Below are positions 19,605-29,972 of a DNA stretch of 64,000 nucleotides, piece after piece. This stretch comes from Archangium sp. (GTDB lineage Bacteria; Myxococcota; Myxococcia; Myxococcales; Myxococcaceae), in the NCBI GenBank assembly GCA_022843845.1, contig JALHMW010000013.1, positions 1 through 64,000 of the forward strand, in the 5' to 3' direction. The notes under the pieces were generated by a model. It was not told where the DNA came from, ran no database searches, and saw only the letters and a list, made by a program, of their open reading frames with translations. How positions within the stretch are numbered: the stretch's first letter is position 1; each line of letters opens with the position of its first letter. Both the position numbers and the translations under genes were made by a program.

Positions 19605-21341
19605 ATGTTTCGACTACGGCAGTTGATGGTGCTGATGGCGTTGGCCGGGGTGGGCTGCGGTCCGGTCCAGCCTCCTGCAGATGCTGGCGTGGATGCCGGC
19701 CCGGGCGTGCTCTGCGCGAACTTTCCCGAGCGCCTCGACGCGAACTACACGGCCGCGAAGGGCTGCTGGCTCGTGCTCAAGACGCCGACGATCGCGGCGG
19801 GCGTCACGCTCACCCTCGCGCCCGGCGCGAAGCTGGTGTTCTCGAGCGAGACCGCCCTGCTGATCGCGGCCGCGCAGTCGCTGCAGGCCATCGGCACCCA
19901 GGACGAGCCGATCATCCTGACGGGCGCGCTCCCGGTGCGCGGCTTCTGGAAAGGCCTCACCCTCACCGGCACGACTGTCGCGAGCCAGCTCGACTACGTG
20001 ATCGTCGAGTATGGCGGTGACACGAAGGCTGACACCGCAGCTGCGGGCATCAAGCTGACCGCCGATAGTCGAGGGGTTCGCGCGAGTATCTCGCACACCA
20101 CGATGCGCGAGAGCGAAGGCTACGGGCTCTTCCTTGCTGGGTCGGCCGTGGTGCCCACGTTCGTCGGCAACGTCATGACGAAGAACACGCTGGGACCGGC
20201 GAACGTCGACGCTGAGCTCGTCGGCCGGCTCGACTCGACCTCGACCTTCACGGGCAACGACAAAGACGAGATCGTGGTGCGCGCGTCTCGGCTCGAGACC
20301 TCCGCCACCTGGGACAACCTCGGAGTCCCGTACCATCTGAAGTCCGATCTCGCCTCGATCGGGAGCGCCACGCTGACCCTGAAGCCGGGCGTGCGCCTCA
20401 TCATGGCGCCAGAGGCGGCGCTCACCATCTCGGGCACTGCAGCGCTCATCGCCGAGGGCACCGCCGAGAAGCCCGTCGTCTTCACTGGCGAGACGCAGAC
20501 CCGCGGGGCGTGGGAGGGCATCACCATCGACACGAACAACGCCAGCAACCTGCTGCGGCACACCATCGTCGAGTACGCCGGCAACACCTCGTCTGACGTC
20601 AACGCGGCAGCGGTCAAGGCGATGGCCGACAGCAGAGGCGTGCAGCTGAAGCTCGATCACCTGACGGTGCGGCAGAGTCAGGGCTGGGGCCTGAGGCTCG
20701 GCGGCAGCGCGATCGTGCCCGTCTTCACCAGCAACGTGTTCACCCAGAACGCGCTGGGGCCTGCGATGATCGACTCGAACGTCGCCCACGTGCTCTCGCT
20801 CGACTCGACCTACACGGGCAACGACGTCGACAAGGTGCTGGTCGACGCGCAGTGGGTGTCCTCGACGGTCACCTGGCGCGCCATTCCGGTGCCCTACGTC
20901 ATCAACGACCCCGTCCGGCCCCAGGCGGTCTGGACGCTCGAGCCGGGCGTCACGCTCGAGATGATGCCGATGACCTCGATTCGGGTCGACGGCGACGCCG
21001 CGGGCTTTCGCGCGGTAGGCACAGCCGCAAAGCCCATCACCATCACCGGCACGAACAAGACCCGCGGCTCGTGGGACGGCATCGACTTCGACACCACCCT
21101 CAACTCGGCGAACGCGCTCGAGCACTGCGTCATCAAGTACGGCGGCGGCGGCTCCCGGTTGGGCTGGAGCGGCATGATCTTCGCCCATGCCGACAGCCAC
21201 GGCGTGCGGGTGTCCGTCACCAACAGCACCATCCAGCACAGCGGCGTCTGGGGCATCTACATGGGCAGCTCGCAGACCGGCGCCGTCATGGGCAACACCT
21301 ACGCCGACAACGCGATGGGCGACTTCTTCCACGAGCCGTAG
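19605..21341 (+). CDS. lipoprotein with three ~185-aa repeats, right-handed beta-helix-like
   Basis: MFRLRQLMVLMALAGVGCGP lipobox; repeated LTLxPGxxLxxxxxxAlxxxGtxxxPIxxTGxxxxRGxWxGixxd... blocks. Confidence 0.75.
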   Translation: MFRLRQLMVLMALAGVGCGPVQPPADAGVDAGPGVLCANFPERLDANYTAAKGCWLVLKTPTIAAGVTLTLAPGAKLVFSSETALLIAAAQSLQAIGTQDEPIILTGALPVRGFWKGLTLTGTTVASQLDYVIVEYGGDTKADTAAAGIKLTADSRGVRASISHTTMRESEGYGLFLAGSAVVPTFVGNVMTKNTLGPANVDAELVGRLDSTSTFTGNDKDEIVVRASRLETSATWDNLGVPYHLKSDLASIGSATLTLKPGVRLIMAPEAALTISGTAALIAEGTAEKPVVFTGETQTRGAWEGITIDTNNASNLLRHTIVEYAGNTSSDVNAAAVKAMADSRGVQLKLDHLTVRQSQGWGLRLGGSAIVPVFTSNVFTQNALGPAMIDSNVAHVLSLDSTYTGNDVDKVLVDAQWVSSTVTWRAIPVPYVINDPVRPQAVWTLEPGVTLEMMPMTSIRVDGDAAGFRAVGTAAKPITITGTNKTRGSWDGIDFDTTLNSANALEHCVIKYGGGGSRLGWSGMIFAHADSHGVRVSVTNSTIQHSGVWGIYMGSSQTGAVMGNTYADNAMGDFFHEP

Positions 21342-21377
21342 CGTGCACGGTGCGTCGGGCTGTGGCATCTGCATGGA

Positions 21378-21617
21378 GTGACGGACCCCGCTCCGAAGCC
21401 GGCCGCAGCCCGAGTCGCCACCGTCGTCTGGGCCCTCGTCGTCGTCGCCGTGCTGGCCTGCACCGCGACCGGCGTCGTCACCCTGTTCGGCTCGAAGATC
21501 GGCCCCGCGTTTCCGAGGAGCGCAGACGCGCTCTCGGGTGACGAGCCCTCCACGCCACCCGGGAGCGCCAGCCGTCGCACCGTTCATGACTTCGCGACCG
21601 ACGCCGGTGAGCCGTAG
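21378..21617 (+). CDS. small single-TM hypothetical protein
   Basis: 79-aa ORF with one hydrophobic segment VATVVWALVVVAVLACTATGVVTLF. Confidence 0.5.
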   Translation: MTDPAPKPAAARVATVVWALVVVAVLACTATGVVTLFGSKIGPAFPRSADALSGDEPSTPPGSASRRTVHDFATDAGEP

Positions 21618-21659
21618 GGCCATGGAACCGAAGGCGTGGCTCGTGCTTTCAATGGCTCC

Positions 21660-21896
21660 ATGAGACGAGGCCTGAGAATCGCGGCGGTGGTGATGGCCCT
21701 GTCGTTCGTCTGCGCGGCGGCCCTGGCCCAGCCCAACGCGGCGCCGAAGAAGGCCGGCAAAGCTGACGCCGGCACGCCGGTGAAGATCGACTACCTGCGA
21801 GCCACCAAGGCCCCTTCGATGGACTTCCGTCACGAGGAGCCCGCCCCGCCCGCGCCCGCACAACAGGCCCCGCAGGCGCCAATCCAGAAGAAATGA
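21660..21896 (+). CDS. small secreted hypothetical protein
   Basis: MRRGLRIAAVVMALSFVCAAALAQPNAAPKKAGKADAGTPVKIDYLRATKAPSMDFRHEE...; overlaps the next start (ATGA). Confidence 0.55.
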   Translation: MRRGLRIAAVVMALSFVCAAALAQPNAAPKKAGKADAGTPVKIDYLRATKAPSMDFRHEEPAPPAPAQQAPQAPIQKK

Positions 21897-22765
21897 ACGC
21901 CGTCACGGGCTGGCTCATCTCGGTCGTCGTGCTCGCCGCGGTCTACTGGCCGCTGGAGTGGGCCTGGCCTGCGCGCGCGGGCCAGCGATGGCTGCGTGCC
22001 CGTGTCGGCACCGACTTTCTGTTCCTCACCGGGCAGTACCTCGTGTGGAACGCGCTGGCCGTGGCGATCCTGGTGTGGGTGCGGGCTCACGTCGACGTGG
22101 CCGGAACCTTCGAGAGCGTGCGCGGCGTGCTGCAGCGACAACCGTTCGTGATCCAGGCGATCGAGGCGCTGCTCCTCGGAGACCTGAGCGTCTATTGGTT
22201 CCACCGCGCGTCACACCGCTTCGAGTTTCTCTGGCGGTTTCACGCCGTGCATCACACCGCCGAGCAGCTCGACTGGCTCGCCGCGCATCGTGAGCACCCC
22301 GTCGACGGCATCCTGACGCAGCTCTTCATCAACCTGCCCGGCATCATGATGGGCTTCGACTTCGCGACGCTCTCGTCGTTCATCGTCTTCCGCGGCCTGT
22401 GGGCGATCTTCATCCATTCCAACGCTCGGCTGCCGCTGGGCCCGCTCGGCTCCCTCTTCGGCTCGCCGCAGTGGCACCGCTGGCACCACGCGAAGCACCC
22501 TGGCGTGGTGGCGAACTTCGCCAACCTCTCGCCGTGGTGTGACTTCCTGTTCCGCACGCACCACCGCGGCGTCGAAGGCAACGAGACCTTCGAGATGGGC
22601 GTGCCCGAGGCGTGGCCGACGTCGTACCCGGGTCACCTGCTCGCGCCGTTCGTGCCCCGCGCACTCTGGCCGAAGCTCTTCCCGTCGCTCAGCGGCCCAG
22701 CTCGCGATCGATCGCCCGCCGAAACGCTTCCTCCGGTTGCGCTCCCGCCATCGGCAAGCCGTTGA
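21893..22765 (+). CDS. sterol desaturase / fatty acid hydroxylase family protein
   Basis: His clusters HRASHRFEFLWRFHAVHHTAEQLDW, HSNARLPLG, HRWHHAKHPGV. Confidence 0.88.
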   Translation: MNAVTGWLISVVVLAAVYWPLEWAWPARAGQRWLRARVGTDFLFLTGQYLVWNALAVAILVWVRAHVDVAGTFESVRGVLQRQPFVIQAIEALLLGDLSVYWFHRASHRFEFLWRFHAVHHTAEQLDWLAAHREHPVDGILTQLFINLPGIMMGFDFATLSSFIVFRGLWAIFIHSNARLPLGPLGSLFGSPQWHRWHHAKHPGVVANFANLSPWCDFLFRTHHRGVEGNETFEMGVPEAWPTSYPGHLLAPFVPRALWPKLFPSLSGPARDRSPAETLPPVALPPSASR

Positions 22766-23711
22766 CGAAGAAGGCCGGCGTGCCGTTGACGCCCAGCGCT
22801 TCGCCGTCCTTCTTGTCCTTGTCGACCACCGCCTTCATGCGCCCTGACTCGAGGCAGTCGACGAAGGGCTTCACGTCGAGCCCGAGCGTCACGGCATGCG
22901 CCTTGAGCGCCGTCTCTTCGAGTTCACGCGGGTTCGCGAAGAGGTGATCGTGGTACTCCCAGAACTTGCCCTGCTCGTTGGCGCACGCGCTGGCCTCGGC
23001 GGCGCGGGGCGCGAGCGGGTGATTCGCCAGCGGGAAGTGGCGGAACACGATGCGCACCTGGCCCGGGTACTCGGCGGCGACCTTCTTCACGACGTCAGAG
23101 GCCTTCGAGCAGTACGGGCACTGGAAGTCGGCGAACTCGACGATCGTGACGCGCGCGTTGGCAGGGCCTCGGCCGGGGCCTGAGGCGTCGATGATCTTCC
23201 GCGGACGATCGGGCGGCGTGAGCAACACCTGGTAGCCGGCGCGGCGCTTGAGCTCGTCGAACATCTCTCGCGCGCGCTTCACCTTCACCTCGCGCAGCAG
23301 GGCGCGGCGCAGCTGTGGCTTCACGTCGGCGAAGGTCGCCTCCTCGGGCAGGTTCTTCTTCACCTTCGCGAAGAGCTCCTGCAGCTCGCCCTCGGTCGGC
23401 TCTCGCAGCCCCGTCTCGAGGCGGGCCTCGACCCAGGCGTCTTCCGTCAGGCCGTCCTTCTTCGCTTCCTGCTCGACGAGGATCTCGATGGCGATGCGCT
23501 CCGCCGAGTCGACGCGCAGCTCGTAGAGCTGGTCCTGGAGCTTGTGGAAGTCCTCGCCTGCGCGCTTGTCAGCCTCGGACTGGAGGATGAGCCGCTCGCC
23601 CACCTTCAAGACGGGAGGATCGCCGACGGGCACAGCAGCGTGCACCTCGGCCGGTTTCGGAGTGGTCGCGCAGCCGAAGGTCAGCGCGAAGACGACGAGA
23701 GAGAAACGCAT
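22689..23711 (-). CDS. DsbA-family thioredoxin-fold lipoprotein
   Basis: VTIVEFADFQCPYCSKASDVVKKVAAEYPGQVRIVFRHFPLANHPLAPRAAEASACANEQGKFWEYHDHLFANP; GVNGTPAFFVNG. Confidence 0.87.
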   Translation of the reverse strand: MRFSLVVFALTFGCATTPKPAEVHAAVPVGDPPVLKVGERLILQSEADKRAGEDFHKLQDQLYELRVDSAERIAIEILVEQEAKKDGLTEDAWVEARLETGLREPTEGELQELFAKVKKNLPEEATFADVKPQLRRALLREVKVKRAREMFDELKRRAGYQVLLTPPDRPRKIIDASGPGRGPANARVTIVEFADFQCPYCSKASDVVKKVAAEYPGQVRIVFRHFPLANHPLAPRAAEASACANEQGKFWEYHDHLFANPRELEETALKAHAVTLGLDVKPFVDCLESGRMKAVVDKDKKDGEALGVNGTPAFFVNGLPMAGAQPEEAFRRAIDRELGR

Positions 23712-23744
23712 GAGGGTCGGCAGCGTCGCACACTTCGGCCCGCG

Positions 23745-24089
23745 TCAACCCACCTCGTCACGCACTCCGGGCAGGCAGGCCCCGACGGCTGGGGTGCGGC
23801 CCTTCGCCCCTGGCGTCGTCCAGTACTGGCCGGCCTCGAACAGGGGCGCACAGCGCTGCTGGGTGGGGCACTGCAGGTCGTCCGTACAGGGGTCGACGCA
23901 CTCGCCTGCGGTGGCGAACCCATCGGCGGCGGGCTTCACGAGGCACCGCTCCGACGAGTGACAGTCGCCGTGCACGAGGCAGGGCCCGTGACTGCGCTTC
24001 ACCTTCGAGGGCGTCAACACCCACGTGAGCAAGGTCACGACGATCAGCGCCGGAAGAATGAAGCGGCCGTACCGCTGGAGCGCGTTCAT
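23745..24089 (-). CDS. membrane-anchored Cys-rich small protein
   Basis: N-terminal TM (FILPALIVVTLLTWVL) then CLVHGDCHSSERCLV...CVDPCTDDLQCPTQQRCAPLF; start overlaps the lon stop (TGATG). Confidence 0.65.
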   Translation of the reverse strand: MNALQRYGRFILPALIVVTLLTWVLTPSKVKRSHGPCLVHGDCHSSERCLVKPAADGFATAGECVDPCTDDLQCPTQQRCAPLFEAGQYWTTPGAKGRTPAVGACLPGVRDEVG

Positions 24090-26485
24090 CAGGACGGCGT
24101 CGGCGACACCTCAGGCGAGGTGCGGAAGAAGTCTTCGGGGTGCTCGAGCTTGAGGGCCTCTCGGAGCACCTCGTCGACCGTGTCCACCATCACGATGCGC
24201 AGCACCGAGCGGATGTTCTTCGGCACGTCGCGCAGGTCCTTCTTGTTCTCGCGCGGGATGATGACGGTGGTGATGCCGAGGCGGTGCGCGGCGAGGCACT
24301 TCTCCTTGAGGCCACCGATCGGCGTGACTCGCCCACGCAGGGTGATCTCGCCCGTCATCGCGACGTCGCGCCGCACGGGGATGCGGGTGATCGCCGAGAC
24401 CAGCGCGGTCGCCATCGTCACGCCCGCCGACGGCCCGTCTTTCGGGAACGCGCCGGGGAAGTGAATGTGCATGTCGTTCTTCTCGAAGAACGCGTCCTCG
24501 ATGCCGAGCCGGCGCGCGCGGGTGCGCACCCAGGTGACCGCGGCCTGCGCCGACTCCTTCATCACGTCGCGCAAGACGCCGGTGACGATCAGCTTGCCCT
24601 TGCCGGGCATGGTGGTGGCTTCGGTATGCAGCACCTCGCCGCCGAACTCGGTCCACGCGAGCCCGTTGACCATGCCGATCTGATCGACGTTCTCGTTCTT
24701 GTCCTTCGGCACCCGCGGCACGCCGAGCAGCTTCTTGGTGCGGCGCCGGTCGACGACGATCGGCCCCTTGTCGCCGGCGATCACCTCACGCGCCACCTTG
24801 CGGAACACCGAGGCCAGCTCGCGCTCGAGGCTGCGCACGCCCGACTCGCGCGTGTAGCGCCGAATGATCGTCTTCACGCCGAGGGTGGTGAGCCGAACCT
24901 TGATGTCTTTGAGCCCGTTCGCCTCCTGCTGCTTGGGGATGAGGTACTTGCGCGCGATGCTGAGCTTCTCGTCTTCGGTGTACCCAGCGATGCGGATGAT
25001 CTCCATGCGGTCCTGCAGCGGCTGGGGGATCGAGTGCATCGAGTTCGCGGTGCAGATGAACATCACCTTCGAGAGATCGAAGTCGAGATCGAGGTAGTGA
25101 TCGTTGAAGGTCGAGTTCTGCTCCGGGTCGAGCACCTCGAGCAGCGCGGCCGACGGGTCGCCCCGGAAGTCGCTCGACATCTTGTCGATCTCGTCGAGGA
25201 GGATGACGGGGTTCGCCGACTCGGCCTTCTTGAGCGACTGAATGATCTTCCCCGGCATCGCGCCGATGTACGTGCGGCGGTGGCCACGAATCTCGGCCTC
25301 GTCACGCACCCCGCCCAGCGACATGCGCACGAACTTCCGGCCGAGCGACTTGGCGACCGAGCGGCCCAGCGACGTCTTGCCGACGCCCGGAGGCCCCACG
25401 AAGCACAGAATCGGGCCCTTCAGCTTCCCGACCAGCTGCTGCACGGCCAGGTACTCGAGGATGCGCTCCTTCACCTTCTCGAGGCCGAAGTGATCGTCGT
25501 CGAGCACCTTCTGCGCTTCTTCGACGTCGATCTTATCCTTCGTCTCTTCGCCCCAGGGCAGCGAGAGCACCCAGTCGATGTAGTTGCGCACGACGGTCGC
25601 TTCCGCGCTCATCGGGCCCATCATCTTCAGCTTCTTGATCTCCTTCTTCATGCGGGCGTGAGCTTCTTTCGAGAGCTTCTTCGCCTTGAGCTTGTCTTCG
25701 AGCTCCTGGATCTCGGTCTTGCCGTCGTCGCCCTTGTCGCCCAGCTCACGCTGGATCGCCTGCATCTGCTCGTTGAGGTAATATTCCTTCTGGGTGCGCT
25801 CCATCTGCTTCTTCACGCGGGAGCGGATCTTCTTCTCGACCTTGAGGATCTCGATCTCACCCTGCATCAGCTCGTAGAGCTTCTCGAGGCGCTTGGCGGG
25901 TGACTCGGTCTCGAGCAGGGCCTGCTTGTCGGGCAGCTTCAGCGCGAGGTGCACGCCGATGGTGTCGGCGAGGCGCGACGGGTCTTCGATGAGCGCGACC
26001 TGCTGCATCAGCTCCGGAGCGATGCGCTTGTTGAGCTCGACGAAGGCCTTGAAGGTGGCCTGCACGGCGCGCATCAGCGCCTCGAACTCGGCGGGCGTCG
26101 AGGGCGGCTCCGACACCGGCTCGTAGTCACACTCGAAGTACGGCTCGGTCGGGAGGAAGCCGATCAGGCGCGCGCGCGACAGGCCCTCGACGAGAACCTT
26201 CACCGTGCCGTCGGGCAGCGGCAGCAACTGCACGACCTGCCCGAGCGTGGCGAAGTGGAAGACCTCGTCGGGGGTCGGGTCGTTCGTCTTGGCCTTCTTC
26301 TGGGCCGAGAGGAGCAACAGCGCCTTCCCGTCAGCGCCCTTGCGGGCCATGGCTTCTTTGAGCGCAGCGATCGACTTCTCGCGTCCGACGTAGAGCGGGC
26401 GCACCTCGTGCGGGAACAGGACGATGTCACGCAGGGGCAAAAGCGGAAGAGGCTTCAAGGGCTGTTTCTCCAGGTGACTCGACAA
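24089..26485 (-). CDS. lon: ATP-dependent protease La (Lon)
   Basis: [68 protein letters not shown] catalytic Ser. Confidence 0.98.
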   Translation of the reverse strand: MSSHLEKQPLKPLPLLPLRDIVLFPHEVRPLYVGREKSIAALKEAMARKGADGKALLLLSAQKKAKTNDPTPDEVFHFATLGQVVQLLPLPDGTVKVLVEGLSRARLIGFLPTEPYFECDYEPVSEPPSTPAEFEALMRAVQATFKAFVELNKRIAPELMQQVALIEDPSRLADTIGVHLALKLPDKQALLETESPAKRLEKLYELMQGEIEILKVEKKIRSRVKKQMERTQKEYYLNEQMQAIQRELGDKGDDGKTEIQELEDKLKAKKLSKEAHARMKKEIKKLKMMGPMSAEATVVRNYIDWVLSLPWGEETKDKIDVEEAQKVLDDDHFGLEKVKERILEYLAVQQLVGKLKGPILCFVGPPGVGKTSLGRSVAKSLGRKFVRMSLGGVRDEAEIRGHRRTYIGAMPGKIIQSLKKAESANPVILLDEIDKMSSDFRGDPSAALLEVLDPEQNSTFNDHYLDLDFDLSKVMFICTANSMHSIPQPLQDRMEIIRIAGYTEDEKLSIARKYLIPKQQEANGLKDIKVRLTTLGVKTIIRRYTRESGVRSLERELASVFRKVAREVIAGDKGPIVVDRRRTKKLLGVPRVPKDKNENVDQIGMVNGLAWTEFGGEVLHTEATTMPGKGKLIVTGVLRDVMKESAQAAVTWVRTRARRLGIEDAFFEKNDMHIHFPGAFPKDGPSAGVTMATALVSAITRIPVRRDVAMTGEITLRGRVTPIGGLKEKCLAAHRLGITTVIIPRENKKDLRDVPKNIRSVLRIVMVDTVDEVLREALKLEHPEDFFRTSPEVSPTPS

Positions 26486-26529
26486 CGACGCATTCCTAGC
26501 GTCAGGGAACCGGGCTGACGAGTTTCCAT

Positions 26530-26952
26530 CTATCCAGCTACGGCGAGTTCCTTGGGCTTCAGCATCGCCGCGATCTTGGCGTTCTCGAGCATGTCCCCGA
26601 GCGCGCCCTCAAGATCCTCGACTGTTCGGCACCAGACCACCTGATCGGCGTAGACAAGTTCCACAGGGAATCCGTCGACGGACCTGGTGATGACGCAGAG
26701 AAGCGAAGCGTTGGGCCGATTGCCGAGAATGAACTCATCGGTTTCGATGGCCCAGCTGGGAACGACGGTTCGCCGAGGGTCAATTGACGGGACGCCAACT
26801 CTGTCGACGCGCTGCCCCTTCTGACGAGAAAGCGGCAGGTCGGACTGAACCTCATCGCGGAACATCTGGAGAACGCCGTCGATGGCCTCGTTCACCACTC
26901 GTGCGGCACGGGCCTTCTCGAGGCCACGTTTCTGGTGCTCACTGAATGTCAT
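26530..26952 (-). CDS. hypothetical protein
   Basis: 140-aa ORF starting [24 protein letters not shown]; 14-bp overlap with the upstream EEP gene. Confidence 0.55.
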   Translation of the reverse strand: MTFSEHQKRGLEKARAARVVNEAIDGVLQMFRDEVQSDLPLSRQKGQRVDRVGVPSIDPRRTVVPSWAIETDEFILGNRPNASLLCVITRSVDGFPVELVYADQVVWCRTVEDLEGALGDMLENAKIAAMLKPKELAVAG

Positions 26953-27745
26953 TCGAGTGCTCCTTCGATTCGCCGAGCTGGAGGATGACGGGCAAGTGGT
27001 CACTTGTCATCTCGCCCACACTCACCACCTCGCCACTCGGCTCGTACGGCAGCAAGGCTCCGTTCACCACCCCGAAGTCCACCATCTTCCATTCACTCAA
27101 TTGGACTGGGTCCCACTCCCTCAGCCGCAGGGTCGCCCAACTCGAACCTGTCGCGTGCCAAAAGGGGTTGAAGAAGGCAGCCCGGCCAGCCGCGACCATG
27201 CGCACGTCGCGAGTCGCCCCGAGGTGACGTGTCACGACTTCATCGAACGGCTCGCAGTTGAAATCACCGAGAAGAACTGTTGGCGTGTCAGGCGCTTCCT
27301 TCAAGACCGCCTGAAGGTGACGGCCACAGTCTTCGCGAGCGATCGCGCCGTTGAACAAATCTGTTCGCCAGTGGAGCAGTACGAGACGAAGCAGTGCTCC
27401 CGAGTCGATCGTCCGACAACTGATGACCCACCCCGCGTGAACATGGCGGTTGGCACTCTGAACGATTCTCGAGGCCTCAGAGCGCGGACTCCAATGCGAT
27501 GAATCAAACAGCAGCCCCAGATTCCGCTGTTCGCAGTGCAAGCTTCTCCATGCTCCATGAGCGCCCCGCCTCAACGAACCTTCGAGTTCGGCGAGCCCGG
27601 CTGGAGAGATCTCCGACAGGCCAATCAGCGAACAGCCCTCGTCAATCAACAAGAAGATGGTGGGCATCGAAGCGGCGAGTGACGCATCGCTCGCCTCGCT
27701 CCTCGGCGGGGGCGCGATCTTCGTGTTCCACCACCCGAGCTTCAT
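26939..27745 (-). CDS. endonuclease/exonuclease/phosphatase (EEP) family protein
   Basis: MKLGWWNTKIAPP; TPTVLLGDFNCEPFDEVV; VVSVGEMTSDHLPVILQL. Confidence 0.75.
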   Translation of the reverse strand: MKLGWWNTKIAPPPRSEASDASLAASMPTIFLLIDEGCSLIGLSEISPAGLAELEGSLRRGAHGAWRSLHCEQRNLGLLFDSSHWSPRSEASRIVQSANRHVHAGWVISCRTIDSGALLRLVLLHWRTDLFNGAIAREDCGRHLQAVLKEAPDTPTVLLGDFNCEPFDEVVTRHLGATRDVRMVAAGRAAFFNPFWHATGSSWATLRLREWDPVQLSEWKMVDFGVVNGALLPYEPSGEVVSVGEMTSDHLPVILQLGESKEHSNDIQ

Positions 27746-29925
27746 GGCCGCGGCGGGGTGACACCGAGCGTCGAGAACAGGAAGGCGAGCTGGTCGACGG
27801 ACGACTCGATCGACTTGGCCACCTGATCGGCGCCACCGTGGCCGGCGTTCATCTCGATGCGCAGCCACGAGGTGCCCTGCCCCTTCGTCATGCCCTGCAC
27901 CATCGCGACGAACTTGCGCGCGTGGAACGGGTCGACGCGATCGTCGTGATCGGCCGACATCATCAGCAACGCCGGGTACGAGCCGTGCTCGGTGACGTGG
28001 TGGTAGGGCGAGTACGCCGCGAGCACCTTCAGCTCCTCGGCCTTCTCGGGATCGCCATACTCGGGGATCCACGTCTTGCCAGAGCCGTAGAGGTGGTACC
28101 GCACCATGTCGAGCAGCGGCACCGCGCAGATGACGGCGCCATAGAGCTCCGGGCGTTGGGTCATCGCGGTGCCGACCAGCAAGCCGCCGTTGGAGCCGCC
28201 ACGAATCGCCAGCCGCTTCGGCGTCGTCCACTTCTCCTTCACCAGGTACTCGGCCGCGCCGGCGAAGTCGTCGAACACGTTCTGCTTGTTCGCGCCCTTC
28301 CCTGCGTCGTGCCACGCCTTCCCGTACTCGCCGCCGCCGCGCAGGTTGGGCACGGCGTACACCCCGCCCGCCTCGAGCCATGGGTAGATGAACGAGGTGA
28401 ACGCGCTGGTGAGGCTGATGTCGAAGCCGCCGTACCCGTAGAGGAGCACCGGGTTGTTGCCGTCGAGCACGACATCTTTCCGCGCGACGATGAACATCGA
28501 GATCTGCGTGCCATCTTTCGACGGGTAGAAGACCTGGCGCACCTCGAACTTCGTCGGGTCGACGGGCACCTCGACCGACGCCCACAGCTCGCTCTTGCCG
28601 CTCTTCACGCTCGTCTTGAACACCTGCCGCGGCATCGTGAAGCTCGAGAACGCGTAGTAGGCCTCGTCGTCGTCTTCGTTGCCGACGATGTTCGACGCGG
28701 TGCCGAGGCCGGGGAGCTCGACCGTGCGCACCTTCTTGCCCTTGAAGTCGAACACCTCGACCACGCTGACGGCCTTCTTGAGCGCGGCGATGGCGAAGTG
28801 GCCTCCGACGATGGCGAACGACTCACGCGCCGCGTCCTTGTCTTCGGCGATCAGCTCCTTCCAGTTCGCGCGCTCGGGCTTCTTCGGGTCGACGGCGAAG
28901 AGGCGCTTGTTGGGCGCGCCCTCGTCCGTGAAGACGTAGAAGACGTCCTTCCACGCGTCGACGCCGTACTTCGCGTCCTTGCCCTTCACGAGCAGGCGCC
29001 ACTCCTTGTCGACGCCGGCCTTCTTGAAGAAGACGTCGTTCTCGTTCCAGCCGCGCATGATCGAGACGAAGAGCCACTTGCCGTCGCGAGACGCCTGACC
29101 ACCGATGAACGTCTTGGCGTCGCCAGTGCGCGGGTGGAGCTGCTCGTCCTTCGCGGGATCTTGCCCGAGCACGTGCTTGCGCACCTCGCAGTAGCCGGGG
29201 CGCTCCGAGACGGGGATCTTCTCGTCGGTCGGCAGCCACTCGTAGATGAACGACTTCGAGTCAGGCAGCCACGAGGGGCTCGCGTACTTGCCACCGGGGA
29301 TGACGTCGATCTTCGAGCGTTCACCCGAGTCGACGTCGAGCACGTGCAGCGTCGCTTCGTCGGCCGCGTTGGGCTTCTCGGCGAAGACGACCTTCTTGCC
29401 GTCCCACGAGGGCGACCAGGTGCCGAGCGAGACCGTGTTGTCGTTGGACCACGCGTTCGGGTCGAGCAGCACGTGCTCCTCGCCCTTCGCGTCGCGCCAG
29501 TAGACGACGGCCTTCTCTTTGTCCTTCTTCTGCCGCGTGTAGAACATGCGGCCGCCGCGCTTGATGGGGATGCTGATCGCGTCGAGGTAGTAGAGTTCGG
29601 TGTAGCGCTGCTTGAGCCACTCGAGCCCCGGCAGCGCGCGCAGGTTGGTGCGGGCGTAGTCGTCCTGAGCCTTCATCCACGCCTGCACCTCGGGCGCCTT
29701 CTCGTCCTCGAGCCAGCGGTACGGGTCCTTGAGCGTCAGGCCGTGGACCATGTCGTTGATGACCTGCGTACGAGTCGGCGGCACCATGGGCTTCTTCGGC
29801 TCCGGGGGAGTGGGAACGCCTGCGTCGCGCTGCATCGCCACACCCACGATGGGCTCGGGCTTCACTGCGTCTTGCGTCGAGGCACAGCTGAGGGAAAAAA
29901 GGCTGACAACGAGCAGTCGTCGCAT
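27742..29925 (-). CDS. prolyl oligopeptidase family (S9) lipoprotein
   Basis: YRWLEDEKAPEVQAWMKAQDDYART; AIRGGSNGGLLVGTAMTQRPELYGAVI; GHGGADQV. Confidence 0.93.
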   Translation of the reverse strand: MRRLLVVSLFSLSCASTQDAVKPEPIVGVAMQRDAGVPTPPEPKKPMVPPTRTQVINDMVHGLTLKDPYRWLEDEKAPEVQAWMKAQDDYARTNLRALPGLEWLKQRYTELYYLDAISIPIKRGGRMFYTRQKKDKEKAVVYWRDAKGEEHVLLDPNAWSNDNTVSLGTWSPSWDGKKVVFAEKPNAADEATLHVLDVDSGERSKIDVIPGGKYASPSWLPDSKSFIYEWLPTDEKIPVSERPGYCEVRKHVLGQDPAKDEQLHPRTGDAKTFIGGQASRDGKWLFVSIMRGWNENDVFFKKAGVDKEWRLLVKGKDAKYGVDAWKDVFYVFTDEGAPNKRLFAVDPKKPERANWKELIAEDKDAARESFAIVGGHFAIAALKKAVSVVEVFDFKGKKVRTVELPGLGTASNIVGNEDDDEAYYAFSSFTMPRQVFKTSVKSGKSELWASVEVPVDPTKFEVRQVFYPSKDGTQISMFIVARKDVVLDGNNPVLLYGYGGFDISLTSAFTSFIYPWLEAGGVYAVPNLRGGGEYGKAWHDAGKGANKQNVFDDFAGAAEYLVKEKWTTPKRLAIRGGSNGGLLVGTAMTQRPELYGAVICAVPLLDMVRYHLYGSGKTWIPEYGDPEKAEELKVLAAYSPYHHVTEHGSYPALLMMSADHDDRVDPFHARKFVAMVQGMTKGQGTSWLRIEMNAGHGGADQVAKSIESSVDQLAFLFSTLGVTPPRP

Positions 29926-29972
29926 GGGCGGGGGGTGTAACGCCCGCAGATGGGGCGGGTCGAGAAAACACG

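Noticed and set aside
24140-25903. 587-aa plus-strand ORF antisense to lon
   Set aside because: Shadow ORF of a confidently identified lon gene; composition typical of a GC3-driven antisense frame.
27499-29940. 813-aa plus-strand ORF antisense to the S9 peptidase
   Set aside because: Antisense shadow; no motifs, while the minus strand has clear catalytic motifs.
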